From Loigolactobacillus bifermentans DSM 20003 (GTDB lineage Bacteria; Bacillota; Bacilli; Lactobacillales; Lactobacillaceae): a stretch of 62,439 bases of DNA. Position 1 is the first letter of the stretch. Each line of letters opens with the position of its first letter. The stretch spans positions 1-62,439 of the forward strand of contig NZ_AZDA01000116.1 of the NCBI RefSeq assembly GCF_001434575.1, read 5' to 3'. The notes below the pieces were generated by a model. The model made no database searches. It was not told where the DNA came from and saw only the letters and a list, made by a program, of their open reading frames with translations. The position numbers were made by a program, and so were the translations under genes. Positions 52,179-61,676 of this stretch are shown here, in pieces.

Positions 52179-53375
52179 ATGGCACCTTACATGCAATCAC
52201 TGCGGACAGCGCTGTGGTTTTTCCCAATTTTAGCGCTGGGATTGACGATTCCATTGTTGATGCTGGAATATCGTCGCTATGGCGCGCTGACTTTTTGGCG
52301 CGCTTTTGTTGTCTATACGTTTAGTTTTTATTTACTGGCGGCTTATTTAATGGTGATCTTGCCACTGCCGCCGCGGGCGGTGGTGGCCCAGCTTACCACG
52401 CCGCGTTACAATTTACACCCGCTCATGGTGTTTTATCAGTTTTTTGACAATACGGCCTTTCAATGGCTACAGCCGCACACTTGGTTGATTGCCATCAAGC
52501 AGCCTGGTTTTACCCAACCCTTTTTCAACCTGTTACTGACGGTGCCGTTTGGCGTGTATTTACGCTATTATTTCCGGCGTTCCTTTAAGCAAACCCTGTT
52601 GCTGACGTTTGGGCTAACCTGCTTCTTTGAATTAACGCAGTTGTCAGCGTTGTACGGCTTGTACCCACGGCCTTATCGCTTGTTCGATGTGGATGATCTG
52701 TTGATCAACACCACTGGTGGCTTGCTGGGTTATGCCATTGCGCCTGTGTTAACGTGGCTCTTCCCGTCTTATCAAACCATGAAATCGGCAGCTTACCGCA
52801 AAGGGTTACGGGTGAGCTACACTCGCCGCGGTGTGGCGTTTGTCATTGATTGGATCGTGATGACCATGGCGTTGACCACCATGACCGTGTTTATTCACCG
52901 GGTGTTTGGCATTCATGATCTGCACCACCATATTTTATGGTTTTACTTAGTGACCGCCGGCTTTTACTTCGTGGTCTTTCCTTACTTGACCAACGGCTTG
53001 ACCATTGGCAAATGGTTGGTTCGCATTCAAATTGTGGAACGCGCTGGCCGTTTAGAATTAAGCTTTTGGCATTTGTTTATTCGTCAAATCATTTTGTACG
53101 GCGTCATTGTGCCAGGGCTAGGGTATTGGTTGCCGCGGATGGGCTTAGCAGCTATGCGGGCGCCGCAACGGTTGGTGGATTTTTACTTATTGGCGGCACT
53201 GTTAACGGTGACCTTGGCGGCAGTGTTTGCCATTCATGTGCTGCTGGCCATGCTGTATCAACATGATCGGTTATTTTATGAACAGCTCAGTCAAACCGAA
53301 CAAATTAGTACGGTCCGTTCTGGCGATTCATCGGTGATGCCTGACCAAAAGGCAGCGTCACAAAACGGTGTGTGA
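52179..53375 (+). CDS. VanZ-RDD fusion membrane protein
   Basis: A 398-residue membrane protein. Residues about 10-200 form a VanZ-like domain, with several helices, LPFGVYLRYYF-like loops and the RLFDVDDLLINTTGGLLGY signature. Residues about 205-360 form an RDD domain (RRGVAFVIDWIVM, then LTIGKWLVRIQIV). VanZ proteins are linked to teicoplanin tolerance or cell-wall housekeeping. RDD domains are of unknown transport function. GGTAGGTGAC precedes ATG 52179, 22 bases after purR. Confidence 0.85.
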   Translation: MAPYMQSLRTALWFFPILALGLTIPLLMLEYRRYGALTFWRAFVVYTFSFYLLAAYLMVILPLPPRAVVAQLTTPRYNLHPLMVFYQFFDNTAFQWLQPHTWLIAIKQPGFTQPFFNLLLTVPFGVYLRYYFRRSFKQTLLLTFGLTCFFELTQLSALYGLYPRPYRLFDVDDLLINTTGGLLGYAIAPVLTWLFPSYQTMKSAAYRKGLRVSYTRRGVAFVIDWIVMTMALTTMTVFIHRVFGIHDLHHHILWFYLVTAGFYFVVFPYLTNGLTIGKWLVRIQIVERAGRLELSFWHLFIRQIILYGVIVPGLGYWLPRMGLAAMRAPQRLVDFYLLAALLTVTLAAVFAIHVLLAMLYQHDRLFYEQLSQTEQISTVRSGDSSVMPDQKAASQNGV

Positions 53376-53407
53376 TTTTCTGATGTGAAAGTCACCACCG
53401 TTTTTTT
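53361..53407 (+). terminator. Terminator after the VanZ-RDD gene
   Basis: AAACGGTG and GTGA pair with TCAC and ACCGTTT across a 17-base loop, followed by T. The stem begins inside the last codons of the gene. Confidence 0.8.
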
Positions 53408-53458
53408 GCGTCTTTTTTAAAGGGGAAGCGTCATTTTAGGAAAAACTAGGGGTGGCGC

Positions 53459-53487
53459 TTGCCGTGGTAATCGTTGTGGATTATCAT
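53459..53487 (+). promoter_or_regulatory. Promoter of glmU
   Basis: TTGCCG (53459-53464) and TATCAT (53482-53487) with a 17-base spacer, 34 bases before the start codon. Confidence 0.55.
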
Positions 53488-53521
53488 TAAAGAAATGAAT
53501 GTGGCGAAGGAGAAATTTTTT

Positions 53522-54901
53522 ATGACAGCGAAATATACAGTGATTTTAGCAGCTGGGCAAGGTACCCGTATGAAGTCTAAATTGGCCAAGGTGTTGCACC
53601 CTGTGTGTGGCCGACCGATGGTGGACCATGTGTTAACGCAAGCGGAAACCTTGCATCCTGATCAGATCGTGACGATCGTGGGCCATGGCGCTGCCGAAGT
53701 GAAACAAGCCTTAGGGCAACGGACAGAATACGCCTTACAAGCGGAACAAAAAGGTTCCGGTGATGCCGTATTACAGGCTGAAGCACTGCTAGGCCAGAAA
53801 CAAGGCATGACGCTGGTGGTAAGTGGCGACACCCCGTTGTTAACGGCAAACACGTTTGAACAATTATTTGAGTATCACAAAGAAAAAGGCGCTAAGGCCA
53901 CGGTATTAACGGCCACTGCACCCGATCCAACTGGTTATGGCCGGATCATTCGCAACGAGATCGGTGTGGTTGAAAAAATCGTGGAACAAAAAGACGCTTC
54001 AGATACGGAAGCCGCGATTCATGAAATCAACACGGGGGTGTATTGCTTTGACAACCAAGCGTTGTTCCAAGCCTTACACCAAGTGGGCAATGACAATGCG
54101 CAAGGGGAATACTATTTAACAGACGTGATTGGTATTTTAAAGCAAGCCGGTGAAATCGTCGCAGCTTATAAAATGAAGGATTTTGAAGAATCCATGGGGG
54201 TTAACGATCGCAAGGCCTTATCTGTGGCCACACAAGTCATGCAACGGCGGATCAATGAAACCCATATGACCAACGGGGTGACGTTACAAAATCCTGCCAC
54301 AACGGCCATTGAAGTGGGCGTTAAAATTGGCGCCGATACCACCATTGAAGGCGGCGTGACCTTAAAAGGCAACACGGTGATCGGTGACGACTGCTTCATT
54401 GGCACCCATTCTGAATTACGGGACGCGACCATTGGCAATGGTGTCCGTGTGACTAGCTCAACCATTGAAGAATCTGTCATGCGGGACCACAGTAATATTG
54501 GGCCAAATAGTCACTTACGGCCATTGTCAGATATTGGCGAACACGTGCACATTGGCAACTTCTGCGAAGTAAAAAAGGCGACCATCGGCAACTATACCAA
54601 GGTGGGTCATTTAACGTATGTTGGCGATGCCACTCTTGGCGAACACATCAATGTGGGCTGCGGCGTGGTGTTTGTCAACTATGATGGGTTGCACAAGCAT
54701 CATTCAAATGTTGGCGATTGGTCCTTTATTGGCAGTAATGCCAATGTGGTGGCGCCAGTTGAAATCGCTGATCACGCCTTCATCGCTGCTGGCTCAACAA
54801 TCACCAACGATGTGGCCTTTCACGATATGGCCATTGCCCGCGCACGTCAAACCAATAAGCCAGATTTTTGGTCACGCTTGCCGCATGAACCAGAAGATTA
54901 A
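53522..54901 (+). CDS. glmU: Bifunctional N-acetylglucosamine-1-phosphate uridylyltransferase / acetyltransferase
   Basis: A 459-residue enzyme making UDP-GlcNAc for peptidoglycan, teichoic acids and the exopolysaccharide. The N-terminal uridylyltransferase has [13 protein letters not shown] near 8-20 and GDTPLL. The C-terminal acetyltransferase is a left-handed beta helix (about 250-440) with hexapeptide repeats and the active-site His in [12 protein letters not shown] 53522 follows GAAGGAGA. The upstream frame to 53474 overlaps the promoter. The glmU-prs order is conserved in Firmicutes. Confidence 0.95.
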   Translation: MTAKYTVILAAGQGTRMKSKLAKVLHPVCGRPMVDHVLTQAETLHPDQIVTIVGHGAAEVKQALGQRTEYALQAEQKGSGDAVLQAEALLGQKQGMTLVVSGDTPLLTANTFEQLFEYHKEKGAKATVLTATAPDPTGYGRIIRNEIGVVEKIVEQKDASDTEAAIHEINTGVYCFDNQALFQALHQVGNDNAQGEYYLTDVIGILKQAGEIVAAYKMKDFEESMGVNDRKALSVATQVMQRRINETHMTNGVTLQNPATTAIEVGVKIGADTTIEGGVTLKGNTVIGDDCFIGTHSELRDATIGNGVRVTSSTIEESVMRDHSNIGPNSHLRPLSDIGEHVHIGNFCEVKKATIGNYTKVGHLTYVGDATLGEHINVGCGVVFVNYDGLHKHHSNVGDWSFIGSNANVVAPVEIADHAFIAAGSTITNDVAFHDMAIARARQTNKPDFWSRLPHEPED

Positions 54902-54938
54902 GCTTTCATGAGAACCACGCGATTTCATGAAACTGCTC

Positions 54939-54967
54939 TTGATTTGGGCTCGTAAATTGCCTATTAT
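54939..54967 (+). promoter_or_regulatory. Promoter of prs
   Basis: TTGATT (54939-54944) and TATTAT (54962-54967) with a 17-base spacer, giving a leader of about 60 bases. Confidence 0.6.
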
Positions 54968-55036
54968 TTAAATGTGAGTGTTTTGCTGGAGAATAATTTT
55001 GTGTTTTACGGCACGAATCTTAAATTGGAGGCTCTT

Positions 55037-56017
55037 ATGTCAGAACAATATTTTGATCCGAAGTTGAAAATTTTTGCGCTAAATTCAAACAAACCTTTAG
55101 CGGAAAAAATCGCGCAGGAAGTCGGCGTTGAATTAGGAAAAACCACTGTTAACAAGTTTAGTGATGGTGAAATTCGGATCAACATTGAAGAAAGTATCCG
55201 TGGGGATCATGTTTACGTGATTCAATCAACTTCACGTCCTGTTAATGATAACTTAATGGAATTAATGATCATGATCGACGCATTACGGCGTGCTTCAGCC
55301 GCATCGATCAACGTTGTTATGCCTTATTATGGTTATGCACGGCAAGATCGGAAGTCACGTTCACGCGAACCAATTACGGCGAAGTTAGTCGCAAACATGT
55401 TGGAAATGGCTGGCGCAACTCGGATTTTAGCGTTAGACCTACACGCTGCCCAAATCCAAGGTTTCTTCAATATCCCAGTCGATCATTTAATGGGTGCGCC
55501 TTTGATTGCGGACTATTTCTTGACCCACGGTTTAGACAAAGATGCCGTTGTTGTTTCACCTGATCATGGTGGCGTCACACGGGCCCGTAAATTGGCTGAA
55601 TTCTTAAAAGCACCATTGGCCATTATCGACAAGCGTCGGCCTAAGGCAAACGTTGCGGAAGTCATGAATATTATCGGGGATGTTAAAGGCAAGAAATGTA
55701 TCTTGATCGATGACATGATCGATACAGCTGGGACGATCACATTAGGTGCACAAGCTTTGAAAGACGCTGGCGCCGTTGAAGTCTACGCTAGCTGTACCCA
55801 TCCTGTTTTGTCTGGCCCAGCCATTCAACGGATCCAAGATTCAGCCATCAAACAATTGGTCGTCACCGATTCAATTGAATTGCCAGAAGAAAAACTGATC
55901 GACAAGATCGTTCAAATCTCAGTTGGCCCATTAATGGGTGATGCCATCAAGCGCATCCATGAAAATAAGCCAGTGAGCCCATTATTTGAAAACAAGTTTC
56001 ATAAAGACGAAAACTAA
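55037..56017 (+). CDS. prs: Ribose-phosphate pyrophosphokinase
   Basis: A 326-residue PRPP synthetase. It has KFSDGEIRI near 36-44, the ATP-site [26 protein letters not shown] and the PRPP-binding [13 protein letters not shown]. It supplies PRPP for purines, pyrimidines, histidine and NAD, and so also the effector of the PurR encoded nearby. ATG 55037 was chosen because TTGGAGG lies six bases upstream. The frame is open 21 codons further upstream without a site. Confidence 0.95.
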   Translation: MSEQYFDPKLKIFALNSNKPLAEKIAQEVGVELGKTTVNKFSDGEIRINIEESIRGDHVYVIQSTSRPVNDNLMELMIMIDALRRASAASINVVMPYYGYARQDRKSRSREPITAKLVANMLEMAGATRILALDLHAAQIQGFFNIPVDHLMGAPLIADYFLTHGLDKDAVVVSPDHGGVTRARKLAEFLKAPLAIIDKRRPKANVAEVMNIIGDVKGKKCILIDDMIDTAGTITLGAQALKDAGAVEVYASCTHPVLSGPAIQRIQDSAIKQLVVTDSIELPEEKLIDKIVQISVGPLMGDAIKRIHENKPVSPLFENKFHKDEN

Positions 56018-56032
56018 ATTTTAAAATTCGGG

Positions 56033-56067
56033 AGAGAGTCAATCCATTGGGTTGATTCTCTTTTTTT
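56033..56067 (+). terminator. Terminator of prs
   Basis: AGAG-AGTCAATCC pairs with GGGTTGATT-CTCT around ATT, followed by seven T. Confidence 0.9.
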
Positions 56068-56083
56068 CACGGAGGTGACGTCA

Positions 56084-56989
56084 ATGCTGTGGTTAACAAG
56101 CGGTAGCTGTTTATTGCTGGGAATCGGTGCGGCCGGGTGGCCCAGTCAAATTTGGACCCAGCGGTTATTTAGCGCCAGTTTAGCGGCGTGGTGTTGGTTG
56201 ATCGTGGCCCACTTTGGGTTAGACTGGGTGTGGCCGGTATTGCTGTGGGGCACCATTGGCGTCGGGGGTGGTTGTTGCTGGTTAGGTTACCATTGGATAC
56301 GTCGGCAACACTGGGGCCGAGGCAGTGTCACCTTAGTGATTGGTAGCTTGTGGATAAGTAGTGGGAGTGGGTATCACCAGTTACCCACAAGTTATCAACA
56401 GGTGTTGCAGTGGTTGATCTTAGTAGGCTGTGCACAAGTGGTGAGTTTAGCCTGGAGTGGGGGCTGGCTGTGGCTGAGCAGTCAACGTTGTCAGGTGCCG
56501 GTGCCAGTCGTGGTCTTAGGAGCCGGCTTAACGCCAAGTGGGCAGGTTACCCCCATTTTGGCCAGCCGCTTAAAGCGCGCCCAGCAAGCTTGGCAGACAG
56601 CGCCGCGTTCCATTGTGGTCAGTGGTGGGCAAGGGCCAGATGAGCCTTGGTCAGAGGCCCACGCCATGGCCCAGTGGCTGGTGCAGCACAACATTCCCGC
56701 AACAGCGATCCAGTGTGAAGACCAATCCACAAGTACTGTGGAGAACTTGAAATTCAGCGCCCAATGCTTATCCACAGATGCTGTCCAACTTATCACCAGT
56801 GATTTTCACCTATTACGCACCAGCTGGCTGGCGCAACATCAACACTTACACGCCAGCTATTTAGCCGCACCAACACCATGGTACCAGCTCCCCAGTAACC
56901 TATTGCGTGAGCTGGTGGCCTTAGTGGCCATGAACGCTTGGTGGTTGGTGGTCAGTGGCAGCGGGGTAGGTTGGTTGCTGTTGCGCTAG
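56084..56989 (+). CDS. YdcF/DUF218-type membrane protein
   Basis: A 301-residue protein with four hydrophobic segments in the first 130 residues. The DUF218/YdcF/SanA domain follows: VVVLGAGLTPSG near 143-154, IVVSGGQGPDE, EDQSTSTVENL and ITSDFHLLR. These carry the family's polar pocket. Such proteins are implicated in envelope integrity, without a settled reaction. ATG 56084 was chosen because GGAGG lies eight bases upstream. The in-frame GTG 56075 overlaps that site. Trp is unusually frequent. Confidence 0.87.
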   Translation: MLWLTSGSCLLLGIGAAGWPSQIWTQRLFSASLAAWCWLIVAHFGLDWVWPVLLWGTIGVGGGCCWLGYHWIRRQHWGRGSVTLVIGSLWISSGSGYHQLPTSYQQVLQWLILVGCAQVVSLAWSGGWLWLSSQRCQVPVPVVVLGAGLTPSGQVTPILASRLKRAQQAWQTAPRSIVVSGGQGPDEPWSEAHAMAQWLVQHNIPATAIQCEDQSTSTVENLKFSAQCLSTDAVQLITSDFHLLRTSWLAQHQHLHASYLAAPTPWYQLPSNLLRELVALVAMNAWWLVVSGSGVGWLLLR

Positions 56990-57176
56990 CGGTCTGCTAG
57001 GTTGCGTTACGTTGATAAACGTTAAAGGTGGCAGAAGAAAGCAATGCCGATTTTAAGGTTATTTCTGATTTGAATGGCGGCTTTCGTTAACCGATTCAGG
57101 TGAAAATTGTAAAAGCACTTTAAAATCGCCGTTAAATGGTGTGTTATTTTTACAAAGTTAAAGTAGCACGAGCCGA

Positions 57177-57210
57177 AAAGGCCGACAACTCGCAATTGTC
57201 GGCCTTTTTT
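57177..57210 (+). terminator. Strong terminator between ydcF-like and ugp genes
   Basis: AAAAGGCCGACAA pairs with TTGTCGGCCTTTT, with six T. It lies 187 bases beyond the ydcF-like stop, so it may end a longer tail or a small RNA. Confidence 0.88.
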
Positions 57211-57295
57211 AAGCGTCAATTGGTAATTTACGTTTTCAATACGTTATCGGTACGAAAATAACATAAAGACTAGCTAAAATGAAGGTGTTGATTGG

Positions 57296-57326
57296 TTAAC
57301 CCTAACGTTTACATGAAAAGTTAGGG
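57296..57326 (+). promoter_or_regulatory. Operator-like repeats in the ugp promoter region
   Basis: TTAACC (57296-57301) and TTTACA (57308-57313) are spaced like PhoP-box half sites. CCCTAAC (57300-57306) and GTTAGGG (57320-57326) form a perfect inverted repeat. Either could bind a regulator of this phosphate-related operon. Confidence 0.4.
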
Positions 57327-57445
57327 AAAATTTTATCAACAGGGGGCACCCTGTTTCCGGTGTGTGGGGTGTTGCTTGCCAACCTGGAGACAAGGGGCAT
57401 CAAAAGTTTGCCAAAGCAAATCAACTTTAAGGAGTGTTGGCACAA

Positions 57446-58546
57446 ATGACAATTCAATTGGAACAGTTGGCGAAGACTTATGCTGACAGCGAGGTACCCG
57501 TTTTAACCGACGTGTCCGTAGAGGTGGCAGATAACGAATTTTTTGTGATCGTTGGGCCATCTGGTTGTGGGAAAAGTACGTTGTTACGCATGATTGCAGG
57601 GTTAACATCGATTTCTGCTGGACAGCTGAAAATCAACGGTGTGTTAGCCAATGACCTACCGCCAAAGGCACGACAATTAGCTATGGTTTTTCAAAGTTAT
57701 GCGTTGTATCCCTTTTTAACGGTGGCGGCTAACGTCGGTTTTGGACTGAAGGCCCGTCATTTTTCGGCACCAGAGATTCAGCAGCGGGTAGCACATGCGC
57801 TGAAAATGGTCAATTTAACGGAACTGAAAGACCGAAAACCCAAAGCCTTGTCTGGGGGACAGCGGCAGCGGGTGGCCTTAGCACGGGCGATTGCCAGTGA
57901 CGCCAAAATCTGTTTAATGGATGAACCGTTATCAAATTTAGACGCGCAACTGCGGGCACGCATGCGTCTGGAATTAAAACAATTACAACAGCAATTAGGG
58001 TTAACGGTGATCTACGTGACGCATGACCAAGTGGAGGCCATGACCATGGCAGATCGGGTGATGATTTTAAATGAGCATCAGGTTCAACAGATCGATACGC
58101 CGATCAACGTTTATCAAAATCCTAAAAACGAATTTGTGGCGCAATTCTTCGGGACGCCGCAGATCAATTTACTGACGGCAACGGTCACTGGGCACCAATT
58201 ACAGGTCACCCCTGATTTCAACTTAGCCGTCACACGCCCTTTACCAGAAGGAACTGCCCTATGTGTGGGTATTCGGCCGAACCAGCTCCAATTTAAGCTC
58301 ACGTCGCGCAACGCGAATGCACGGATCCAAACCGTGGCCTATCTTGGTGATAAATTGGTGGCAACAGCGCGGTTAAGCGATGATCAAGCCGTCCGGTTAG
58401 TCAGTGCGGAAACGACAACTTTGGCGCCAGGAGACTTGATTGCGATCACTGGCGCACAACAAGTCGTTTTGTTTGATAACGCAACTGGCAAACTGATCAC
58501 AACGGAACAGGAGGTGGCTGCTCGTGCAACAATCGCTGTCGGGTAA
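57446..58546 (+). CDS. ugpC: Glycerol-3-phosphate-type ABC importer, ATPase UgpC
   Basis: A 366-residue MalK/UgpC-type ATPase. Walker A is GPSGCGKST near 36-44, then the signature LSGGQRQR, Walker B CLMDEPLSNLDA and H-loop VTHDQ. The C-terminal TOBE/MOP domain (about 240-366) is present. It powers two permeases encoded next. The substrate class is inferred from the phosphodiesterase at the operon end. AAGGAG lies eleven bases before ATG 57446. A GTG at 57434 in frame is less likely. The end overlaps ugpA by 23 bases. Confidence 0.9.
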   Translation: MTIQLEQLAKTYADSEVPVLTDVSVEVADNEFFVIVGPSGCGKSTLLRMIAGLTSISAGQLKINGVLANDLPPKARQLAMVFQSYALYPFLTVAANVGFGLKARHFSAPEIQQRVAHALKMVNLTELKDRKPKALSGGQRQRVALARAIASDAKICLMDEPLSNLDAQLRARMRLELKQLQQQLGLTVIYVTHDQVEAMTMADRVMILNEHQVQQIDTPINVYQNPKNEFVAQFFGTPQINLLTATVTGHQLQVTPDFNLAVTRPLPEGTALCVGIRPNQLQFKLTSRNANARIQTVAYLGDKLVATARLSDDQAVRLVSAETTTLAPGDLIAITGAQQVVLFDNATGKLITTEQEVAARATIAVG

Positions 58547-59462
58547 AGCCAAGACGCGGCCGTTAACGCCAGCCAATGTCACTGTGGGGCGCAGGCGCTG
58601 GTCAGAGCGCGGGTACGCTTTACTCTTCCTAGGGCCATCCCTAGCGCTACTGGCTGTTTTTATTTTTTGGCCGATGCTTAAAACGCTCTATATGAGTTTC
58701 TTTTTAACGGATAAATTTGGGCACATAACGGTTTTTAATGGCCTAGGCAACTACCGCTCATTATTGCAAGATGCTTCCTATTGGGCGAGTCTAGGGGCAA
58801 CGCTGAGCTACGTGGCGGTGGTGGCCGTTTTAACTATTGTGCTAGGCCTGATCTTAGCCGTTGCTGCGCAACAACAATTAAAAGGAATCGGCTTTTTTAA
58901 AACGTTGTTTTCGTCGACCATGGGAATTTCTGTGTCGGTTGCGGCTATTTTTTGGCTATTTGCCTTTAACCCATCAGTAGGGGTGTTTGCACAGCTCTCA
59001 CAGGCGTTGCATTTGCCGGAGATCAACTGGTTAGCTGATCCTCATTTTGCGTTGCTGGCGATTATTATCACTACTGTTTGGATGAACTTAGGCTTCACAT
59101 TCCTGATTTTATTCGGTGCCCTGCAACAAGTGCCGCGCAGTCTTTATGACGCCGCAGACGTGGCCGGGGTTGCGAAACGAACGCAATTCTTAAAAGTAAC
59201 GTTACCCATGATTTCACCGACTTTATTTTTTGTGACAACGGTGACCTTGATCGATGCCTTTAAAAGCTTTGGCTTGATCGATTTGATGACGGCTGGTGGG
59301 CCTAGTAACGCAACAAATTTACTGGTCTATCGGGTTTACCAGGATGCTTTTCTAAATGGCAGTTATGCCCAAGCTAGCACGGAGTCAGTGGTTTTGACCC
59401 TGCTAATTGCCGTGGTCACATTGGTGCAGTTTAAACTTTTTGGAAAGCGGGTGACCTATTGA
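58524..59462 (+). CDS. ugpA: ABC importer permease UgpA
   Basis: A 312-residue MalF/UgpA-type permease with six helices and the cytoplasmic EAA loop near 210-229 (YDAADVAGVAKRTQF), which contacts the ATPase. GTG 58524 follows GGAGGTGG. Its stop TGA overlaps the ATG of the next permease, a sign of coupled translation and fixed stoichiometry. Confidence 0.9.
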   Translation: MQQSLSGKAKTRPLTPANVTVGRRRWSERGYALLFLGPSLALLAVFIFWPMLKTLYMSFFLTDKFGHITVFNGLGNYRSLLQDASYWASLGATLSYVAVVAVLTIVLGLILAVAAQQQLKGIGFFKTLFSSTMGISVSVAAIFWLFAFNPSVGVFAQLSQALHLPEINWLADPHFALLAIIITTVWMNLGFTFLILFGALQQVPRSLYDAADVAGVAKRTQFLKVTLPMISPTLFFVTTVTLIDAFKSFGLIDLMTAGGPSNATNLLVYRVYQDAFLNGSYAQASTESVVLTLLIAVVTLVQFKLFGKRVTY

Positions 59463-60307
59463 TGACACCGATCCAACCAGTGGTCGCTCATGAAAACAAG
59501 CGGCGTTTTAAATTGATCGGGCGGTATACCCTATTAGTGGGCTTAGGCTTGATCGTGATTGGTCCGTTTATTTTAGGGCTCTGGACCAGCTTATTGCCAA
59601 CCGCCGCCATTTCCAAAGGCGCGCTTTGGGGGAAGTTATCCTTCGATAATTACGTCACGGCAATCACCACCACGCCGATCCTGCGCTATTTGCTCAATAG
59701 TTTTGTGATTGCAATGGTGACGACGATCAGCCAATTGTTATTTTGCTCGATGTCGGCTTATGCATTTGTTTTTCTTAAATTTAAGTATCAGCGGCCATTA
59801 TTTGCCCTGTTCTTGGTCACGATGATGCTGCCGTTTGAGGCGGAGGTGATTCCCAATTTTGCAACCGTCCGCGCCTTAGGGTTATTGAACCATTACGCAG
59901 TGATGATCGTGCCGTTTTTAACCACTGCTTTTGGCACGTTTATGTTGCGCCAGAATTTTCTACAAATGCCCAAAGAACTTAAAGAGGCAGCGGATGTAGA
60001 AGGGTTGTCCCACTGGCAATTTTACTGGCGTATGACACTGCCTTACGCAAAAATTAGCTTGTTGACCTTAGCGGCCTACAGTTTTCTCAGTAGTTGGAAT
60101 CAATATTTATGGCCGATGTTAACCACTTTTAGTGACCAGTTTCGTCCCGTTCAGGACGGCCTGCGCCAGTTACAAGGACAGGAAACTTTTAATAACTGGG
60201 GCATGATCCAAGCCAGTGCAGCCATTGTGGTGATTCCAACTTTAATTGTTTTGTTGATCGGACAACACTATTTCAAGGCTGGGTTAAATGAAGGGGCGGT
60301 TAAATAA
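59462..60307 (+). CDS. ugpE: ABC importer permease UgpE
   Basis: A 281-residue MalG/UgpE-type permease with six helices and the EAA loop KEAADVEGLSHWQFYW near 178-193. It pairs with UgpA to form the membrane channel. ATG 59462 overlaps the preceding stop codon. The next gene begins within its own stop codon (TAATG). Confidence 0.9.
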   Translation: MTPIQPVVAHENKRRFKLIGRYTLLVGLGLIVIGPFILGLWTSLLPTAAISKGALWGKLSFDNYVTAITTTPILRYLLNSFVIAMVTTISQLLFCSMSAYAFVFLKFKYQRPLFALFLVTMMLPFEAEVIPNFATVRALGLLNHYAVMIVPFLTTAFGTFMLRQNFLQMPKELKEAADVEGLSHWQFYWRMTLPYAKISLLTLAAYSFLSSWNQYLWPMLTTFSDQFRPVQDGLRQLQGQETFNNWGMIQASAAIVVIPTLIVLLIGQHYFKAGLNEGAVK

Positions 60308-61662
60308 TGGCAGTCAAACTTGAAACACGCTTATGGTGGTGCTGGTTAAGCGGTCTTCTGCTGATCGTCACGCTGACATTTGGGCTCGGAACGACTGCTT
60401 ATGGCGCCGGCCGCACCAAAATCGTTTTCTGGCATGAAATGACAGGGCCGGCGCAGGCACAATTAATGACGGATGCCAAAGCGTTTAACGCCAGTCAATC
60501 CAAATATGAAGTTGTGCCGGAATTTGAAGGCAGCTACAATGAGGCGGTTCAAAAAATTTTGCATACCCACGGTACCAGTGCTGCGCCGGCACTATTCCAG
60601 TCGATGGACGTTTCCACGGCTCAGTTGTACCATGCCAATGTTGCCACACCAGTTCAGAAGTTCATTGATGCGGATCACTATGACGTGAGCCAGATCTCAT
60701 CAGTGGCGCGGGCTTTTTATTCACAAAATGGTAAACAGATCTCAATGCCGTTTAATACGTCACAACCAGTTTTGTACTATAACGCCTCGTTGCTCAAACG
60801 GTTAGGAATTAAGGCGCCGCCAGTGAACCCAACTTACAGCGACATTACCCGCGTGGCAAAGGCAATCACCGCTAAGTCAAACGGTAAGGTCAAAGGTCTA
60901 ACGGTAGAGGTTTACGGTTGGTTATTTGAACAGTTTATGGCGAACGGCAATACGGTGATGGCCAATCAAAACAATGGCCGCAGCGGATACCCCACAACGG
61001 TTGATTTTACGTCAACCGCCACTCAAAAGGCGATGGCCTGGATCCGGGAAAATATTCAGGCGAAAGACTTTATAGACTTTGGTGCCGGCTCGCAAGCTGA
61101 GTCCAATGAAATCGCGGCGTTTTTAGCCGGTAAACTTGGGATGTTCGTCCAATCATCAGCGTATATCAGTCAGCTATTGGCCGGTACCAAGGACCAATTA
61201 GGCATCACGTACTATCCTCACGCAGATGGCACCAAGGCCAATGGCGTTTCCATTGGTGGCGCCTCATTGTGGATCGCGAACAGCCAGCCTAAAAACGTGC
61301 AACAAGGGGCCTGGCAATTCATTAAGTATGTGATGACGCCTCAAGCGCAAGCAGCATGGCAAAAGGCTACCGGGTATCTGGCCTTGAACCAAAAGTCACA
61401 ACATCAGGCCATTTTAAAACAGCTTTATGCTAAGCAACCAGTGGCCAAGGTGCCTAGCGAGCAGTTAGCAGCGGCGACGGCCAATCCTGCTAATTCGGGC
61501 ATTTTTATGGAAGGGTTGTTACAAGAACGGACCCTGACCCAAACGGCGATGGCAACGATCTATAACGGTGGCAATATTACTTCAGCTTTGAAAACGGCGG
61601 AAACCAGTATGAATCAATATCTGGCGAATAATAATCGCGCCAATCAATACACTAACCACTAA
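60307..61662 (+). CDS. ugpB: ABC importer substrate-binding protein UgpB-like, without lipobox
   Basis: A 451-residue family 1 solute-binding protein. Residues 1-35 form a signal (positive start, hydrophobic LLLIVTLTFGLG, then TAYGA). The mature part opens with KIVFWHEMTGP, as in UgpB. Gram-positive binding proteins are usually lipoproteins, but no L-x-x-C lipobox is present. The only early cysteine, Cys12, lies before the hydrophobic core. It may stay attached through an uncleaved helix or be secreted. The ligand is probably glycerol-3-phosphate or a glycerophosphodiester, from operon context. Confidence 0.87.
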   Translation: MAVKLETRLWWCWLSGLLLIVTLTFGLGTTAYGAGRTKIVFWHEMTGPAQAQLMTDAKAFNASQSKYEVVPEFEGSYNEAVQKILHTHGTSAAPALFQSMDVSTAQLYHANVATPVQKFIDADHYDVSQISSVARAFYSQNGKQISMPFNTSQPVLYYNASLLKRLGIKAPPVNPTYSDITRVAKAITAKSNGKVKGLTVEVYGWLFEQFMANGNTVMANQNNGRSGYPTTVDFTSTATQKAMAWIRENIQAKDFIDFGAGSQAESNEIAAFLAGKLGMFVQSSAYISQLLAGTKDQLGITYYPHADGTKANGVSIGGASLWIANSQPKNVQQGAWQFIKYVMTPQAQAAWQKATGYLALNQKSQHQAILKQLYAKQPVAKVPSEQLAAATANPANSGIFMEGLLQERTLTQTAMATIYNGGNITSALKTAETSMNQYLANNNRANQYTNH

Positions 61663-61676
61663 AGGGATGAACTTTA

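Larger units (their letters stand above)
56990..57445. other. Intergenic region before the ugp operon
   Basis: About 455 bases: 187 bases with no clear signal, a strong terminator (57177-57210), then AT-rich promoter DNA with a perfect 7-base inverted repeat and a leader holding a CAGGG/CCCTG hairpin (57340-57353). No gene-sized frame is convincing. Confidence 0.6.

Noticed and set aside
57022-57219. 65-residue minus-strand frame before the ugp operon
   Set aside because: It runs through the strong terminator stem, has no clear ribosome binding site and no family look.
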